Part shown: positions 9,224 to 17,982 of the stretch, piece by piece | Layout: every line of letters begins with the position of its first letter | Numbering within the stretch: position 1 is the stretch's first letter | Source of the DNA: Streptomyces griseiscabiei | GTDB taxonomy: Bacteria; Actinomycetota; Actinomycetes; Streptomycetales; Streptomycetaceae | Direction of reading: 5' to 3' | Assembly: GCF_020010925.1 (NCBI RefSeq) | Contig: NZ_JAGJBZ010000003.1 | Span: forward strand, 620,001 to 684,000 | Length of the DNA: 64,000 bases | Notes under the pieces: generated by a model | Told to the model about the DNA's origin: nothing | Database searches by the model: none | What the model saw: only the letters and a program-made list of their open reading frames with translations | Program-made: the position numbers and the translations under genes

Positions 9224-10438
9224 CTACTCGTCCGCCACTTCCTCAGCCAGCGTCACGAAGTCCGCCGCCGCCTTCCGGACGTCCGCCGGCGTCCACTCCA
9301 GGGCGGCGGCCCGTACCTCGATCTCGGTGACCGCGAGCCCCGGTCCGCCGCGGTCCCAGGGGCGGGCGAAGAGGAGGGTGCCCGTGCGCTCGCCCTGCCG
9401 GACCGCGGCCTCCGCGACGACGTCGACCTCGTACGGCAGCCAGACCTGGAACTCGTTGGTGTGGGGCTCCTCGGGGTACACGCGCCCCGACGGCAGCCCC
9501 GCCGCTGTGAACCCCTCGCGCAGCCCGGCGGCGACCACGCGCGCGTGGCGGACGTACTCCGGCAGCCGGGGCAGCTCGCGCTCCAGGCCGACGAGGGCCG
9601 ACAGCACGGTGGGGAACTGCTGGAAGAGCTGACCGCCGTACCGGTGCCGCCAGGCCTTCGCCTCCTCGATCAGCGTCCGGGGACCGGCGAGCGCGGCACC
9701 GCCGTAGGCACCGAGGGACTTGTAGAACGACACGTAGACGCTGTCGGCGAGGCCCACGATCTCGTCCACGGGACGGCCGAAGTGGGTGGCGGACTCCCAC
9801 AGACGGGCCCCGTCGAAGTGGACCACCGCGTCCCGCTCGCGGGCCGCCTCGGTGATCTCGGTCAGCTCCTCCCAGGAGGGGAGCAGGAAACCGGCCTCCC
9901 TGAGCGGCAGTTCGAGCATCAACGCTCCGAAGGGCTCGTCCAGCCCGCGCACCTCGTCGGCGGTCGGCAGCCGTGGCTCGCTCGTCAGATGGATCGGACG
10001 CAACCCGCTGACCTGGCTGAACGCATGCCGCTCATGCATCTCGGGGTGGGCGCGCGCGTGCAGGGCGACGGCCGGGTTCCCGGTACGGGCCGCCCAGCAG
10101 CGCAGGGCCACCTGCTGGGCCATCGTGCCGGTCGGGAAGAACGCCGCCGCCTCCGTGCCGAGCAGCGCGGCGGTCCGTTCCTCCAGGGTCTCCACGACCC
10201 CGTTGCCGTACATGTCGGCGGTCGTGTCCAGGTCGTACACGTCCCCGGCGGCGTCCAGCAGCGCCAGGCGCTCACGGACCGTCGCCAGCGCGCCCGGCCG
10301 TGCCAGCACGCGTCCGGCCGCCCGGTGGGCGGCCCGCCGCCGCGCGTACCGCCGAGCCACCGGGGACTCCTCGGCCGCGTTCTCCTCCGCGGCCGTGCCC
10401 GCGTTCTCTTCCGTGGTCGTCCCCGCCGTTTCCGTCAT
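9224..10438 (-). CDS. Threonine aldolase family PLP enzyme
   Basis: A 404-aa fold-type I PLP enzyme of the beta-eliminating lyase/threonine aldolase family, expected to cleave beta-hydroxy amino acids such as L-threonine to glycine and an aldehyde. The PLP-binding Lys is in VSFYKSLGAYGG, the PLP-interacting Asp in VVHFDGARLWES, and the N-terminal family region contains TADMYGNGVVETLEERTAALLG. The first 35 residues are an acidic Ala/Glu/Thr-rich extension not needed for catalysis, so a later start is possible. The divergent gene begins at 10587. The annotation is to family level; the substrate is inferred. Confidence 0.88.
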   Translation of the reverse strand: MTETAGTTTEENAGTAAEENAAEESPVARRYARRRAAHRAAGRVLARPGALATVRERLALLDAAGDVYDLDTTADMYGNGVVETLEERTAALLGTEAAAFFPTGTMAQQVALRCWAARTGNPAVALHARAHPEMHERHAFSQVSGLRPIHLTSEPRLPTADEVRGLDEPFGALMLELPLREAGFLLPSWEELTEITEAARERDAVVHFDGARLWESATHFGRPVDEIVGLADSVYVSFYKSLGAYGGAALAGPRTLIEEAKAWRHRYGGQLFQQFPTVLSALVGLERELPRLPEYVRHARVVAAGLREGFTAAGLPSGRVYPEEPHTNEFQVWLPYEVDVVAEAAVRQGERTGTLLFARPWDRGGPGLAVTEIEVRAAALEWTPADVRKAAADFVTLAEEVADE

Positions 10439-10586
10439 CCCGGGATCATCCCCCGGCCGCCCCCGCCCGGCACCCGGATTTCCCCACAGCCTGTGGACAA
10501 GCGAACGCCCCTCGAACCAATCGCGTTAACATGACGAGAAATCGTCCGGTACCCAGAGCGGACTGGAACGGGAAGGCCACCACCGA

Positions 10587-11543
10587 GTGAGTACATTCCA
10601 GCAACCAGAGCCGAAGGACCGCCCCGCGCGCCTCACCGTCGGTGTCGTCGGCGCCGGCCGGGTCGGCCCCGCGCTGGCGGCGTCGCTCCAGTTGGCGGGC
10701 CACCGTCCGGTGGCCGTCTCCGGCGTCTCCGACGCCTCCCGGCGGCGGGCCGCCGCACTGCTGCCCGACGTGCCGCTGATGCCCCCCGCCGACGTGCTGC
10801 GCCACGCCGACCTGGTCCTGCTGACCGTCCCGGACGACGCCCTGCCGGGCCTGGTCGAGGGCCTCGCCGAGACCGGCTCCGTCCGGCCCGGCCAGCTCCT
10901 CGTGCACACCTCCGGGCGGTACGGCGCACGGGTGCTGGACCCCGCGCGGAGGGCCGGGGCGCTGCCGCTGGCGCTGCACCCCGCGATGACCTTCACCGGG
11001 ACCCCGGTGGACGTGCAGCGGCTCGCCGGATGCTCCTTCGGGGTCACGGCCCCGGACGAACTGCGGATGGCCGCCGAGGCGCTGGTGATCGAGATGGGCG
11101 GCGAGCCCGAGTGGATCGCCGAGGAGAGCCGCCCGCTCTACCACGCGGCTCTCGCCCTGGGCGCCAACCACCTGGTGACCCTGGTCGCCCAGTCCATGGA
11201 GCTGCTGCGCACGGCCGGTGTCACCGCCCCCGACCGCATGCTCGGCCCGCTGCTCGGCGCCGCGCTGGACAACGCCCTCAGGTCGGGCGACGCGGCCCTC
11301 ACCGGCCCCGTCGCGCGCGGGGACGCGGGCACGGTCGCCGCGCACGTGGCCGAGCTGCGCGCGCACGCCCCGGCCACCGTCGCCGGGTATCTGGCGATGG
11401 CCCGCGCGACCGCCGACCGCGCCCTCGCCCACGGACTGCTCAAGCCGGAGCTGGCCGAGGACCTCCTCGGGGTACTCGCGGGCGCGACGGACGGCGCCGC
11501 CGGAGCGGGCGGCACCGACGGCACCGAGGGGAGCGCCCGATGA
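10587..11543 (+). CDS. DUF2520-type Rossmann protein heading the cofactor operon
   Basis: A 318-aa protein with an N-terminal NAD(P)-binding Rossmann fold ([18 protein letters not shown] near residue 18) and a helical C-terminal domain ([21 protein letters not shown]) as in the 6-phosphogluconate-dehydrogenase-like / DUF2520 family. The C-terminal 25 residues are a Gly/Ala/Thr tail. It starts with GTG behind GGAAGG and its TGA overlaps the ATG of panC (ATGA), so it is co-translated with the pantothenate gene; a reductase role in pantothenate supply has been proposed for such neighbours, but that is inference here. Confidence 0.85.
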   Translation: MSTFQQPEPKDRPARLTVGVVGAGRVGPALAASLQLAGHRPVAVSGVSDASRRRAAALLPDVPLMPPADVLRHADLVLLTVPDDALPGLVEGLAETGSVRPGQLLVHTSGRYGARVLDPARRAGALPLALHPAMTFTGTPVDVQRLAGCSFGVTAPDELRMAAEALVIEMGGEPEWIAEESRPLYHAALALGANHLVTLVAQSMELLRTAGVTAPDRMLGPLLGAALDNALRSGDAALTGPVARGDAGTVAAHVAELRAHAPATVAGYLAMARATADRALAHGLLKPELAEDLLGVLAGATDGAAGAGGTDGTEGSAR

Positions 11544-12541
11544 CGATCACCGTGCTGCGCACCGCCGACGAACTGCACGCACGCGCGCGTACGGGACGCC
11601 GGGCCGTCGTCATGACCATGGGCGCCCTGCACGAGGGCCACGCCACCCTGGTCCGCGCCGCCCGCGAGATCGCCGGCCCCACGGGCGAGGTCGTCGTCAC
11701 GGTGTTCGTGAACCCGCTCCAGTTCGGCGCCGGCGAGGACCTCGACCGCTATCCGCGCACCCTGGACGCCGACGTCAAGCTCGCCGAGGTGTCCGGCGCG
11801 GACGTGGTGTTCGCCCCGGCCGTGGACGAGGTCTACCCGGGCGGCGAACCCCAGGTCCGGATCACCGCCGGGCCCATGGGGGAGCGCCTGGAGGGGGCCG
11901 CGCGCCCCGGGCACTTCGACGGCATGCTCACCGTCGTCGCCAAGCTGCTCCACCTCACCCGCCCCGACGTCGCCCTCTTCGGCCAGAAGGACGCCCAGCA
12001 GCTCGCCCTGATCCGCCGCATGGTCCGCGACCTGAACTTCGGCATGGACATCGTGGGCGTCCCCACCGTCCGCGAGGACGACGGCCTGGCCCTGTCCAGC
12101 CGCAACCGCTATCTGTCCCCCGAGGAGCGCCGCACCGCCCTCGCGCTCTCCCAGGCGCTGTTCGCGGGCCGCGACCGGCACGCCGCGCAGGAGGCACTGC
12201 GCGCGCGGGCCCGCGAGGTGCCCGCCACCCGCGCGCGTGCCGAGGCGCTGAGCGCGATCGGCGAGTCCCGTGCCGCAGCCGACGCGCACGCCATGGCCAA
12301 GGCCGCCCCCGGCGGCCCCGCCGCCGTGCGCGCCGCCGCCCGGCTGGTCCTCGACGAGGCCCTGCGCAGGAAGCCGCCGATCGCCCTGGACTACCTGGCC
12401 CTGGTCGACCCGTCCGACTTCACCGACATCCCCGACGGCTTCACCGGCGAAGCCGTCCTCGCCGTCGCGGCCCGGGTGGGGACGACCCGGCTGATCGACA
12501 ACATCCCCCTCACCTTCGGAACCTTCGGAGCCGCCTCGTGA
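11540..12541 (+). CDS. panC: Pantothenate synthetase
   Basis: Catalyses ATP-dependent condensation of pantoate with beta-alanine. The 333-aa sequence has the HIGH-type block [10 protein letters not shown] near residue 28, [50 protein letters not shown] and the C-terminal [14 protein letters not shown], all diagnostic of PanC. Its ATG overlaps the upstream stop and its own TGA overlaps the GTG of nadB, so the operon is tightly coupled. The length is slightly above the usual 280-310 aa owing to an Ala/Arg-rich helical insertion around residue 215-260. Confidence 0.97.
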   Translation: MTITVLRTADELHARARTGRRAVVMTMGALHEGHATLVRAAREIAGPTGEVVVTVFVNPLQFGAGEDLDRYPRTLDADVKLAEVSGADVVFAPAVDEVYPGGEPQVRITAGPMGERLEGAARPGHFDGMLTVVAKLLHLTRPDVALFGQKDAQQLALIRRMVRDLNFGMDIVGVPTVREDDGLALSSRNRYLSPEERRTALALSQALFAGRDRHAAQEALRARAREVPATRARAEALSAIGESRAAADAHAMAKAAPGGPAAVRAAARLVLDEALRRKPPIALDYLALVDPSDFTDIPDGFTGEAVLAVAARVGTTRLIDNIPLTFGTFGAAS

Positions 12542-14280
12542 GCAGCACAGGCACCAGCAGCACAGGCACCGCCACCGGCATACGACTGCACGCGCCCGCC
12601 CCGGGCTGGTCCGTCGACGCCGATGTCGTGGTCGTCGGCTCGGGCGTCGCCGGCCTCACCGCCGCGCTGCGCTGCGAGGCCGCCGGCCTGCGCACGGTCG
12701 TGGTCACCAAGGCCCGCCTCGACGACGGCTCCACCCGCTGGGCCCAGGGCGGCATCGCCGCCGCCCTCGGCGAGGGCGACACCCCCGAACAGCATCAGGA
12801 CGACACCCTGGTGGCCGGCGCGGGCCTGTGCGACGAGGAGGCCGTACGGCTCCTCGTCACCGAGGGCCCCGACGCCGTACGCCGGCTGATCGAGACCGGC
12901 GCCCACTTCGACGAGTCGGAGGAGGGCGGCCTGGAGCTCACCCGCGAGGGCGGCCACCACCGCCGCCGGATCGCCCACGCGGGCGGCGACGCCACCGGCG
13001 CCGAGATCTCCCGGGCCCTCGTCGAGGCCGTACGCGCGCGTGGACTGCGCACGGTCGAGAACGCCCTCGTCCTGGACCTCCTGACCGACGCCGACGGCCG
13101 CACGGCCGGCGTCACCCTGCACGTCATGGGCGAGGGCCAGCACGACGGCGTGGGGGCCGTGCACGCGCCCGCCGTCGTCCTCGCGACGGGCGGCATGGGC
13201 CAGGTCTTCTCGGCGACCACCAACCCGTCGGTGTCCACCGGCGACGGCGTGGCCCTCGCCCTGCGCGCGGGCGCCGAGGTCTCCGACCTGGAGTTCGTGC
13301 AGTTCCACCCGACCGTGCTGTTCCTCGGCGCCGACGCGGAGGGCCAGCAGCCCCTGGTCTCCGAGGCCGTGCGCGGCGAGGGCGCCCACCTGGTCGACGC
13401 CGACGGCATCCGCTTCATGCTCGGACAGCACGAGCTGGCCGAGCTGGCGCCCCGCGACATCGTCGCCAAGGGCATCACGCGCCGCATGCTGGAACAGGGC
13501 ACCGAGCACATGTACCTGGACGCCCGGCACTTCGGCGCCACCATGTGGGAGCACCGCTTCCCGACGATCCTCGCCGCCTGCCGCGCCCACGGCCTCGACC
13601 CGGTCACCGAGCCCATCCCGGTCGCCCCGGCCGCCCACTACGCCTCCGGCGGCGTCCGCACCGACTCCCACGGCCGGACCACCGTCCCCGGGCTCTACGC
13701 CTGCGGCGAGGTCGCCTGCACCGGCGTCCACGGCGCCAACCGGCTCGCCTCCAACTCCCTCCTGGAGGGCCTGGTCTACGCCGAGCGCATCGCCGCCGAC
13801 ATCGCCGCGGCCCACGCCGGCAACGGCCTCCACGCACGCGTGCCGCAGCCCGTGCCGTACGCCGAGCAGCCCGCGCACCCGCTGCTCGCCCCGGAGATAC
13901 GGTTCGCGATCCAGCGGACCATGACCGAGGGCGCCGGTGTCCTGCGCTCCGAGGCCTCCCTGGAGACCGCCGCCGCGTCCCTGGACCGGCTGCACGCCGC
14001 GGCCCGCGACGCGCTGGCCGAGAACGGCAAGACGGCCGAGCCCGGCGTCGACACCTGGGAGACCACCAACCTCCTGTGCGTGGCCCGGGTCCTGGTCGCC
14101 GCCGCGCGGCTGCGCGAGGAGACCCGCGGCTGCCACTGGCGCGAGGACCGCGCCGACCGCGACGACGCCGCCTGGCGCCGCCACATCGTCGTACGGCTGA
14201 ATCCGGACCGGACGCTCGCCGTACACACCACGGATACCGCAGACTTCCCCCCGACCCGGCCGCATCACCAGGAGCAGTGA
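12538..14280 (+). CDS. nadB: L-aspartate oxidase
   Basis: FAD enzyme of de novo NAD synthesis oxidising L-aspartate to iminoaspartate. The 580-aa protein starts with a variable 25-residue leader, then the dinucleotide-binding motif [15 protein letters not shown] (about 31-45). [20 protein letters not shown], the [13 protein letters not shown] segment and [17 protein letters not shown] are typical of the NadB/succinate dehydrogenase flavoprotein family, and the C-terminal helical domain is complete. The GTG start overlaps the panC TGA. nadC follows directly; nadA is not in this window. Confidence 0.97.
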   Translation: MSSTGTSSTGTATGIRLHAPAPGWSVDADVVVVGSGVAGLTAALRCEAAGLRTVVVTKARLDDGSTRWAQGGIAAALGEGDTPEQHQDDTLVAGAGLCDEEAVRLLVTEGPDAVRRLIETGAHFDESEEGGLELTREGGHHRRRIAHAGGDATGAEISRALVEAVRARGLRTVENALVLDLLTDADGRTAGVTLHVMGEGQHDGVGAVHAPAVVLATGGMGQVFSATTNPSVSTGDGVALALRAGAEVSDLEFVQFHPTVLFLGADAEGQQPLVSEAVRGEGAHLVDADGIRFMLGQHELAELAPRDIVAKGITRRMLEQGTEHMYLDARHFGATMWEHRFPTILAACRAHGLDPVTEPIPVAPAAHYASGGVRTDSHGRTTVPGLYACGEVACTGVHGANRLASNSLLEGLVYAERIAADIAAAHAGNGLHARVPQPVPYAEQPAHPLLAPEIRFAIQRTMTEGAGVLRSEASLETAAASLDRLHAAARDALAENGKTAEPGVDTWETTNLLCVARVLVAAARLREETRGCHWREDRADRDDAAWRRHIVVRLNPDRTLAVHTTDTADFPPTRPHHQEQ

Positions 14281-14285
14281 CAGAC

Positions 14286-15269
14286 GTGAGCACCCCCGAA
14301 CTTCCCCTCGCCTCCGGCGGCGGCTGCGGCGACGGCTGCGCCTGCGGCGCCGACGACGGGCTGACCGAGGAGTATCTGGAGTGCGGGCTCGACCCCGCGC
14401 TCGCCCAGCTCCTGGCCGACGCAGGACTCGACCCCGTGGAGGTCGAGGACATCGCCAACGTCGCCATCCAGGAGGACCTGGACCACGGCGTGGACGTCAC
14501 CACGGTCGCCACGATCCCCGAGGACGCCCGCTCCACCGCCGACTTCACCGCCCGTGAGGGCGGCGTCGTGGCGGGGCTCAGAATCGCGGAGGCGGTCCTC
14601 TCGGTGGCCTGCTCCGACGAGTTCGAGGTCGAGCGGCACGTCGACGACGGCGACCGCGTGGAGGAGGGGCAGAAGCTCCTCAGCGTCACCGGCGCCACCC
14701 GCGACCTCCTCACCGCCGAGCGCAGCGCCCTGAACCTGCTGTGCCGCCTCTCCGGCATCGCGACCGCCACGCGCGCGTGGGCGGACGCCCTGGAGGGCAC
14801 CAAGGCGAAGGTCCGCGACACCCGCAAGACGACGCCGGGGCTGCGCTCCCTGGAGAAGTTCGCGGTCCGCTGCGGCGGCGGGACGAACCACCGGATGTCG
14901 CTGTCCGACGCGGCCCTCGTCAAGGACAACCACGTGGTCGCCGCGGGCGGTGTCGCGCAGGCGTTCAAGGCCGTGCGCGAGATGTTCCCCGAGGTGCCCA
15001 TCGAGGTCGAGGTCGACACCCTCCACCAGCTCCGCGAGGTCATCGACGCGGGCGCCGACCTGATCCTCCTGGACAACTTCACCCCGGTGGAGTGCGAGGA
15101 GGCCGTGGCGATCGTCGCCGGCCGGGCCCTCCTGGAGGCCTCGGGCCGGCTGACCCTCACCAACGCCAAGGCGTACGCGGACACGGGCGTCGACTACCTG
15201 GCGGTGGGCGCCCTGACCCACTCGTCCCCCATCCTGGACATCGGCCTCGACCTGCGCGCGGCCGAGTAG
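14286..15269 (+). CDS. nadC: Nicotinate-nucleotide pyrophosphorylase (carboxylating)
   Basis: Converts quinolinate and PRPP to nicotinate mononucleotide. 327 aa with the family blocks EDLDHGVDVTT, ERSALNLLCRLSGIAT, RDTRKTTPGLRSLEKFAVRCGG, NHRMSLSDAALVKDNH and LILLDNF. The N-terminus has a small Cys-rich motif GGGCGDGCACG (about residues 12-22), absent from many bacterial NadC proteins. GTG 14286 is preferred because AGGAG at 14270-14274 is at usable distance; GTG 14277, which overlaps the nadB stop, is only 2 nt from that SD. Confidence 0.96.
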   Translation: MSTPELPLASGGGCGDGCACGADDGLTEEYLECGLDPALAQLLADAGLDPVEVEDIANVAIQEDLDHGVDVTTVATIPEDARSTADFTAREGGVVAGLRIAEAVLSVACSDEFEVERHVDDGDRVEEGQKLLSVTGATRDLLTAERSALNLLCRLSGIATATRAWADALEGTKAKVRDTRKTTPGLRSLEKFAVRCGGGTNHRMSLSDAALVKDNHVVAAGGVAQAFKAVREMFPEVPIEVEVDTLHQLREVIDAGADLILLDNFTPVECEEAVAIVAGRALLEASGRLTLTNAKAYADTGVDYLAVGALTHSSPILDIGLDLRAAE

Positions 15270-15284
15270 GGACGGGGACGGGCC

Positions 15285-16082
15285 ATGCTGCTGACCATCG
15301 ACGTGGGCAACACCCACACCGTCCTCGGGCTGTTCGACGGCGAGGACATCGTCGAACACTGGCGCATCTCCACGGACGCGCGCCGCACCGCCGACGAGCT
15401 GGCGGTCCTCCTCCAGGGCCTCATGGGCATGCACCCGCTGCTCGGCGAGGAACTGGGCGACGGCATCGACGGCATCGCGATCTGCGCGACCGTACCGTCC
15501 GTCCTGCACGAACTCCGCGAGGTGACCCGCCGCTACTACGGCGACGTCCCCGCGGTCCTCGTCGAACCGGGGGTGAAGACCGGCGTGCCGATCCTCACCG
15601 ACAACCCCAAGGAGGTCGGTGCGGACCGCATCATCAACGCGGTCGCGGCCGTCGAGCTCTACGGCGGCCCGGCGGTCGTCGTGGACTTCGGTACGGCGAC
15701 CACGTTCGACGCGGTCAGCGCGCGCGGGGAGTACGTCGGCGGTGTCATCGCCCCCGGTATCGAGATCTCCGTCGAGGCGCTCGGGGTGAAGGGCGCCCAG
15801 CTCCGCAAGATCGAGGTGGCCCGGCCCCGCAGCGTGATCGGCAAGAACACGGTCGAGGCGATGCAGTCCGGGATCGTCTACGGGTTCGCCGGGCAGGTCG
15901 ACGGGGTCGTGAGCCGCATGGTCCGTGAGCTGGCCGACGACCCCGAGGACGTGACGGTCATCGCCACGGGTGGGCTCGCGCCGATGGTGCTGGGCGAGTC
16001 CTCGGTGATCGACGAGCACGAGCCGTGGCTGACGCTGATCGGGCTGAGGCTGGTGTACGAGCGGAACGTGTCGCGGCTCTGA
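15285..16082 (+). CDS. coaX: Type III pantothenate kinase
   Basis: Phosphorylates pantothenate, the first committed step of CoA synthesis. The 265-aa ASKHA-fold protein shows the phosphate motif LTIDVGNTHTVLGLF at the N-terminus, GVPILTDNPKEVGADRIIN, the second motif VVVDFGTATTFDAV and GGVIAPGIEIS, all type III signatures. It lies 15 bp after nadC and ends the cofactor operon, so PanC and CoaX act on the same pathway. A dispersed palindrome follows about 40 bp after the stop and may serve as a terminator or RNA stabiliser. Confidence 0.97.
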   Translation: MLLTIDVGNTHTVLGLFDGEDIVEHWRISTDARRTADELAVLLQGLMGMHPLLGEELGDGIDGIAICATVPSVLHELREVTRRYYGDVPAVLVEPGVKTGVPILTDNPKEVGADRIINAVAAVELYGGPAVVVDFGTATTFDAVSARGEYVGGVIAPGIEISVEALGVKGAQLRKIEVARPRSVIGKNTVEAMQSGIVYGFAGQVDGVVSRMVRELADDPEDVTVIATGGLAPMVLGESSVIDEHEPWLTLIGLRLVYERNVSRL

Positions 16083-16118
16083 GGGCGCGGGAGGGGTGGG
16101 GGGTGTCTGGGGTGCGTT

Positions 16119-16290
16119 GCCGGGTGCGGCCCGGTGGGGCTTCTCGCGCAGTTCCCCGCGCCCCTGAAAAGCAGGGGCTGCGCCCCGTGCTTTTCAGGCC
16201 CGCCGCCGTTCGCCTTTCAGGCCGCGGGGCCGTGGTCCTTTAGGGGCGCGGGGAACTGCGCGACCAGCCCCCACCGGACCCGCACCCGCC
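16119..16290. repeat. Dispersed imperfect palindrome, copy 1
   Basis: Left arm GGGGCTTCTCGCGCAGTTCC and right arm GGGGCGCGGGGAACTGCGCG frame an inner hairpin built from CTGAAAAGCAGGGG and GCCCCGTGCTTTTCAG. The arms extend outward through CCGGTGGGG/CCCCACCGG. It occupies the 326-bp spacer after coaX, which contains no gene. Related copies are at 26578, 31606 and 43783, with partial ones at 34131, 38305 and 51277. Confidence 0.85.
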
Positions 16291-16396
16291 CACACACCGA
16301 ACCCCCACCCCCACCCCCACCGCGCCCCCGTCCACCCAGGTGGGTGGTCCCCGGCGCCACACGCCCCCATCGACCCTCTTTTGTCTGATTAGCGCG

Positions 16397-16402
16397 TATC
16401 GT
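16397..16402 (+). promoter_or_regulatory. -10 element TATCGT, leaderless start
   Basis: TATCGT ends 6 nt before the ATG at 16409. The preceding 25 bp are AT-rich for this genome (TTTTGTCTGATT). Confidence 0.5.
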
Positions 16403-16408
16403 CGCGGC

Positions 16409-17116
16409 ATGCCCACGCCCCACGGAACCCGCGGTGGCATGGCGTTCGGTGCGGAGGAGCTGCGTGTGCTCCGTCGTGCCCTCGCCCTTGCCCTCAACCC
16501 CAGCCCCGCCTCGGCGGAGGAGGTGCAGGACTGCCTCCGGCTCGCCGAGTCCGTCGACGAGGCGACCCGCGAGGAAGCCCGTCTGAGGGCCTTCCTGCTG
16601 GCCGACCTCGCCCGCTACCGCGCCGCGCTCCCCGGCACGGTCACGGGCTACACGGCGCTCCTCACCCAGGCCCTGGACACCGGGTACCACCCGCACCCGG
16701 ACGACCTCGCCGCCCTGCGCGCGCTGCGCGGCAACCCCGCCGCCGCGGCCCTCCTGGAGCGCTGCCGCCCCGTCGTCGAGCAGGACGTGCGCGCCCGCTT
16801 CGCGGGGCGCGCGGCGGCCTCGGCCGTGGTCGTCCCCGCCTCCCGCTCCGGCTCCGGCCGTTCCCGGCTCCGCCTCACCGCCCTTCCCGGCGGCCTGGCC
16901 GAGCGGGACGTCCACGCGCGCGACGCCGCCGACCAGCCGAAGCCGGCCCGGCCCGCCCGGCCCGCGGAGCCCGCCGAGAAGCCCGGCCCGGTGCCCCGCC
17001 CCGCCGCCCCGAGCCCGGCCCGCCGCCCCATCCCGACCCCCGGCGAGGTCTTCCCGCCCAAGCGGAAACCGGCCGCCCCGCCCGCGAACCCGCCCCAGCA
17101 ACTGGCCGCCGTCTAG
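16409..17116 (+). CDS. Uncharacterised protein, helical N-terminus and Pro-rich tail
   Basis: 235 aa, not recognised. Residues 12-150 look helical and Ala/Leu/Arg-rich (AEELRVLRRALALALNPSPASAEEVQDCLRLAES), with no membrane segment or signal peptide. From about residue 165 the chain is Pro/Ala/Lys-rich and probably disordered. The ATG at 16409 directly follows a -10 element. A small membrane protein starts 20 bp after the stop. The composition suggests a cytoplasmic, possibly interaction-type protein; no function is proposed. Confidence 0.75.
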   Translation: MPTPHGTRGGMAFGAEELRVLRRALALALNPSPASAEEVQDCLRLAESVDEATREEARLRAFLLADLARYRAALPGTVTGYTALLTQALDTGYHPHPDDLAALRALRGNPAAAALLERCRPVVEQDVRARFAGRAAASAVVVPASRSGSGRSRLRLTALPGGLAERDVHARDAADQPKPARPARPAEPAEKPGPVPRPAAPSPARRPIPTPGEVFPPKRKPAAPPANPPQQLAAV

Positions 17117-17123
17117 CCCTGGC

Positions 17124-17129
17124 TACCCT
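17124..17129 (+). promoter_or_regulatory. -10 element TACCCT, leaderless start
   Basis: TACCCT ends 6 nt before the ATG of the 63-aa membrane protein, between the upstream stop and that start. Confidence 0.45.
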
Positions 17130-17135
17130 GGACGC

Positions 17136-17327
17136 ATGGACTACGTCTCCGCGCTGCTGCCCCCCATCGTGATGGCCGTGCTGTTCATCGCCGTCATCAG
17201 GGTGATCGTGAAGACCCAGGGCGGCCCCAACAAGGCCAAGGAGGACGCCGCCGTCGACGCGGCCCTCGCCCGCGCGGAGAGCGCCCGCCAGGCCGACGGC
17301 ACCGACCTCCGGGGCACCGGCGCCTGA
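17136..17327 (+). CDS. Small single-span membrane protein
   Basis: 63 aa. Residues 5-26 form one hydrophobic helix (LLPPIVMAVLFIAVIRVIV), followed by a Lys/Ala/Glu/Arg-rich soluble tail that should be cytoplasmic by the positive-inside rule. No family is recognised. The start is supported by the -10 element 6 nt upstream and by codon bias; a perfect intrinsic terminator follows 38 bp after the stop, which supports a real short transcript. Confidence 0.75.
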   Translation: MDYVSALLPPIVMAVLFIAVIRVIVKTQGGPNKAKEDAAVDAALARAESARQADGTDLRGTGA

Positions 17328-17365
17328 CGCACCCGGCACCGGGCCCCGCGACACCCCGCTCCATC

Positions 17366-17405
17366 GGCGTACGACTCGTCAGCTCTTCGAGTCGTACGCC
17401 TTTTT
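17366..17405 (+). terminator. Intrinsic terminator
   Basis: A perfect 13-bp stem (GGCGTACGACTCG / CGAGTCGTACGCC) with a 9-nt loop is followed immediately by TTTTT. It ends the transcript of the 63-aa membrane protein. Confidence 0.92.
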
Positions 17406-17410
17406 GTTCC

Positions 17411-17460
17411 GTTTCTTGGAGTTTCTTCGGGTTTCTTTGAGATTCTTTGGGTTTCTTCGG
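17411..17460 (+). repeat. Five 10-bp-phased T-rich repeats
   Basis: Five consecutive decamers of the form TTTCTTNGRG lie between the terminator and the BlaI-type gene. They are strikingly T-rich for this genome, and the 10-bp phase matches the DNA helical turn, which favours intrinsic curvature or repeated binding on one face. A -10 element follows at 17462. Confidence 0.75.
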
Positions 17461-17461
17461 A

Positions 17462-17467
17462 TATCGT
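17462..17467 (+). promoter_or_regulatory. -10 element TATCGT, leaderless start
   Basis: TATCGT ends 8 nt before the GTG of the BlaI-type regulator and directly follows the phased T-rich repeats. Confidence 0.5.
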
Positions 17468-17475
17468 GCGGAACT

Positions 17476-17973
17476 GTGCCTCGCCCCTTGGGAGAACTCG
17501 AAGACGCGGTCATGACGCGGGTGTGGAAGTGGAACCGCCCGGTGACCGTTCGGGAAGTCCTGGAAGACCTTCAGCGGGAACGGTCCATCGCGTACACGAC
17601 GGTGATGACCGTTCTGGACAATCTCCATCAGAAGGGCTGGGTGCGCCGGGAGGCGGAAGGTCGGGCCTATCGATATGAGGCGGTCTCCACCCGCGCCGCC
17701 TACTCGGCCGCACTGATGAACGAAGCCTGGTCGCAGAGCGACAACCCCGCCGCCGCTCTCGTCGCGTTCTTCGGGATGATGAGCGAGGAACAGCGACAGG
17801 CGCTCACCGACGCCGTACGCATCGTGCAGGGCCCTGACCCCGTCAAACCCGAACCGGCGCCGCCCGCGGCCCGCCTCGGTGAAACCCCTGCCGAAACCGC
17901 CGGCGAATCCGCCGAATCGTCCGGCGAAACACAGGGGACCCCCGGCGAATCACCGGATCTTCCCGGGCGATAG
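17476..17973 (+). CDS. BlaI/MecI-type transcriptional regulator
   Basis: 165 aa. Residues 1-75 are a winged helix of the penicillinase-repressor family: LGELEDAVMTRVWKWNRPVTVREVLEDL, YTTVMTVLDNLHQKGWVRREAEGRAYRY. Residues 80-115 match the family's dimerisation region. The last 45 residues are a Pro/Glu/Ser/Thr-rich tail. No BlaR/M56 sensor peptidase is adjacent, so the signal that inactivates it is unknown. The GTG start, 8 nt after a -10 element, is preferred over the longer frame, which would begin inside the upstream T-rich repeats. The phased repeats just upstream are candidate autoregulatory sites. Confidence 0.88.
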   Translation: MPRPLGELEDAVMTRVWKWNRPVTVREVLEDLQRERSIAYTTVMTVLDNLHQKGWVRREAEGRAYRYEAVSTRAAYSAALMNEAWSQSDNPAAALVAFFGMMSEEQRQALTDAVRIVQGPDPVKPEPAPPAARLGETPAETAGESAESSGETQGTPGESPDLPGR

Positions 17974-17976
17974 CGT
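17971..17976 (+). promoter_or_regulatory. -10 element TAGCGT, leaderless start
   Basis: TAGCGT overlaps the TAG of the BlaI-type gene and ends 6 nt before the ATG of the acetyltransferase. Confidence 0.5.
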
Positions 17977-17982
17977 CCGCTC

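Noticed and set aside
12391..14268. 625-codon frame antisense to nadB
   Set aside because: Shadow of nadB, which has full family motifs on the plus strand.
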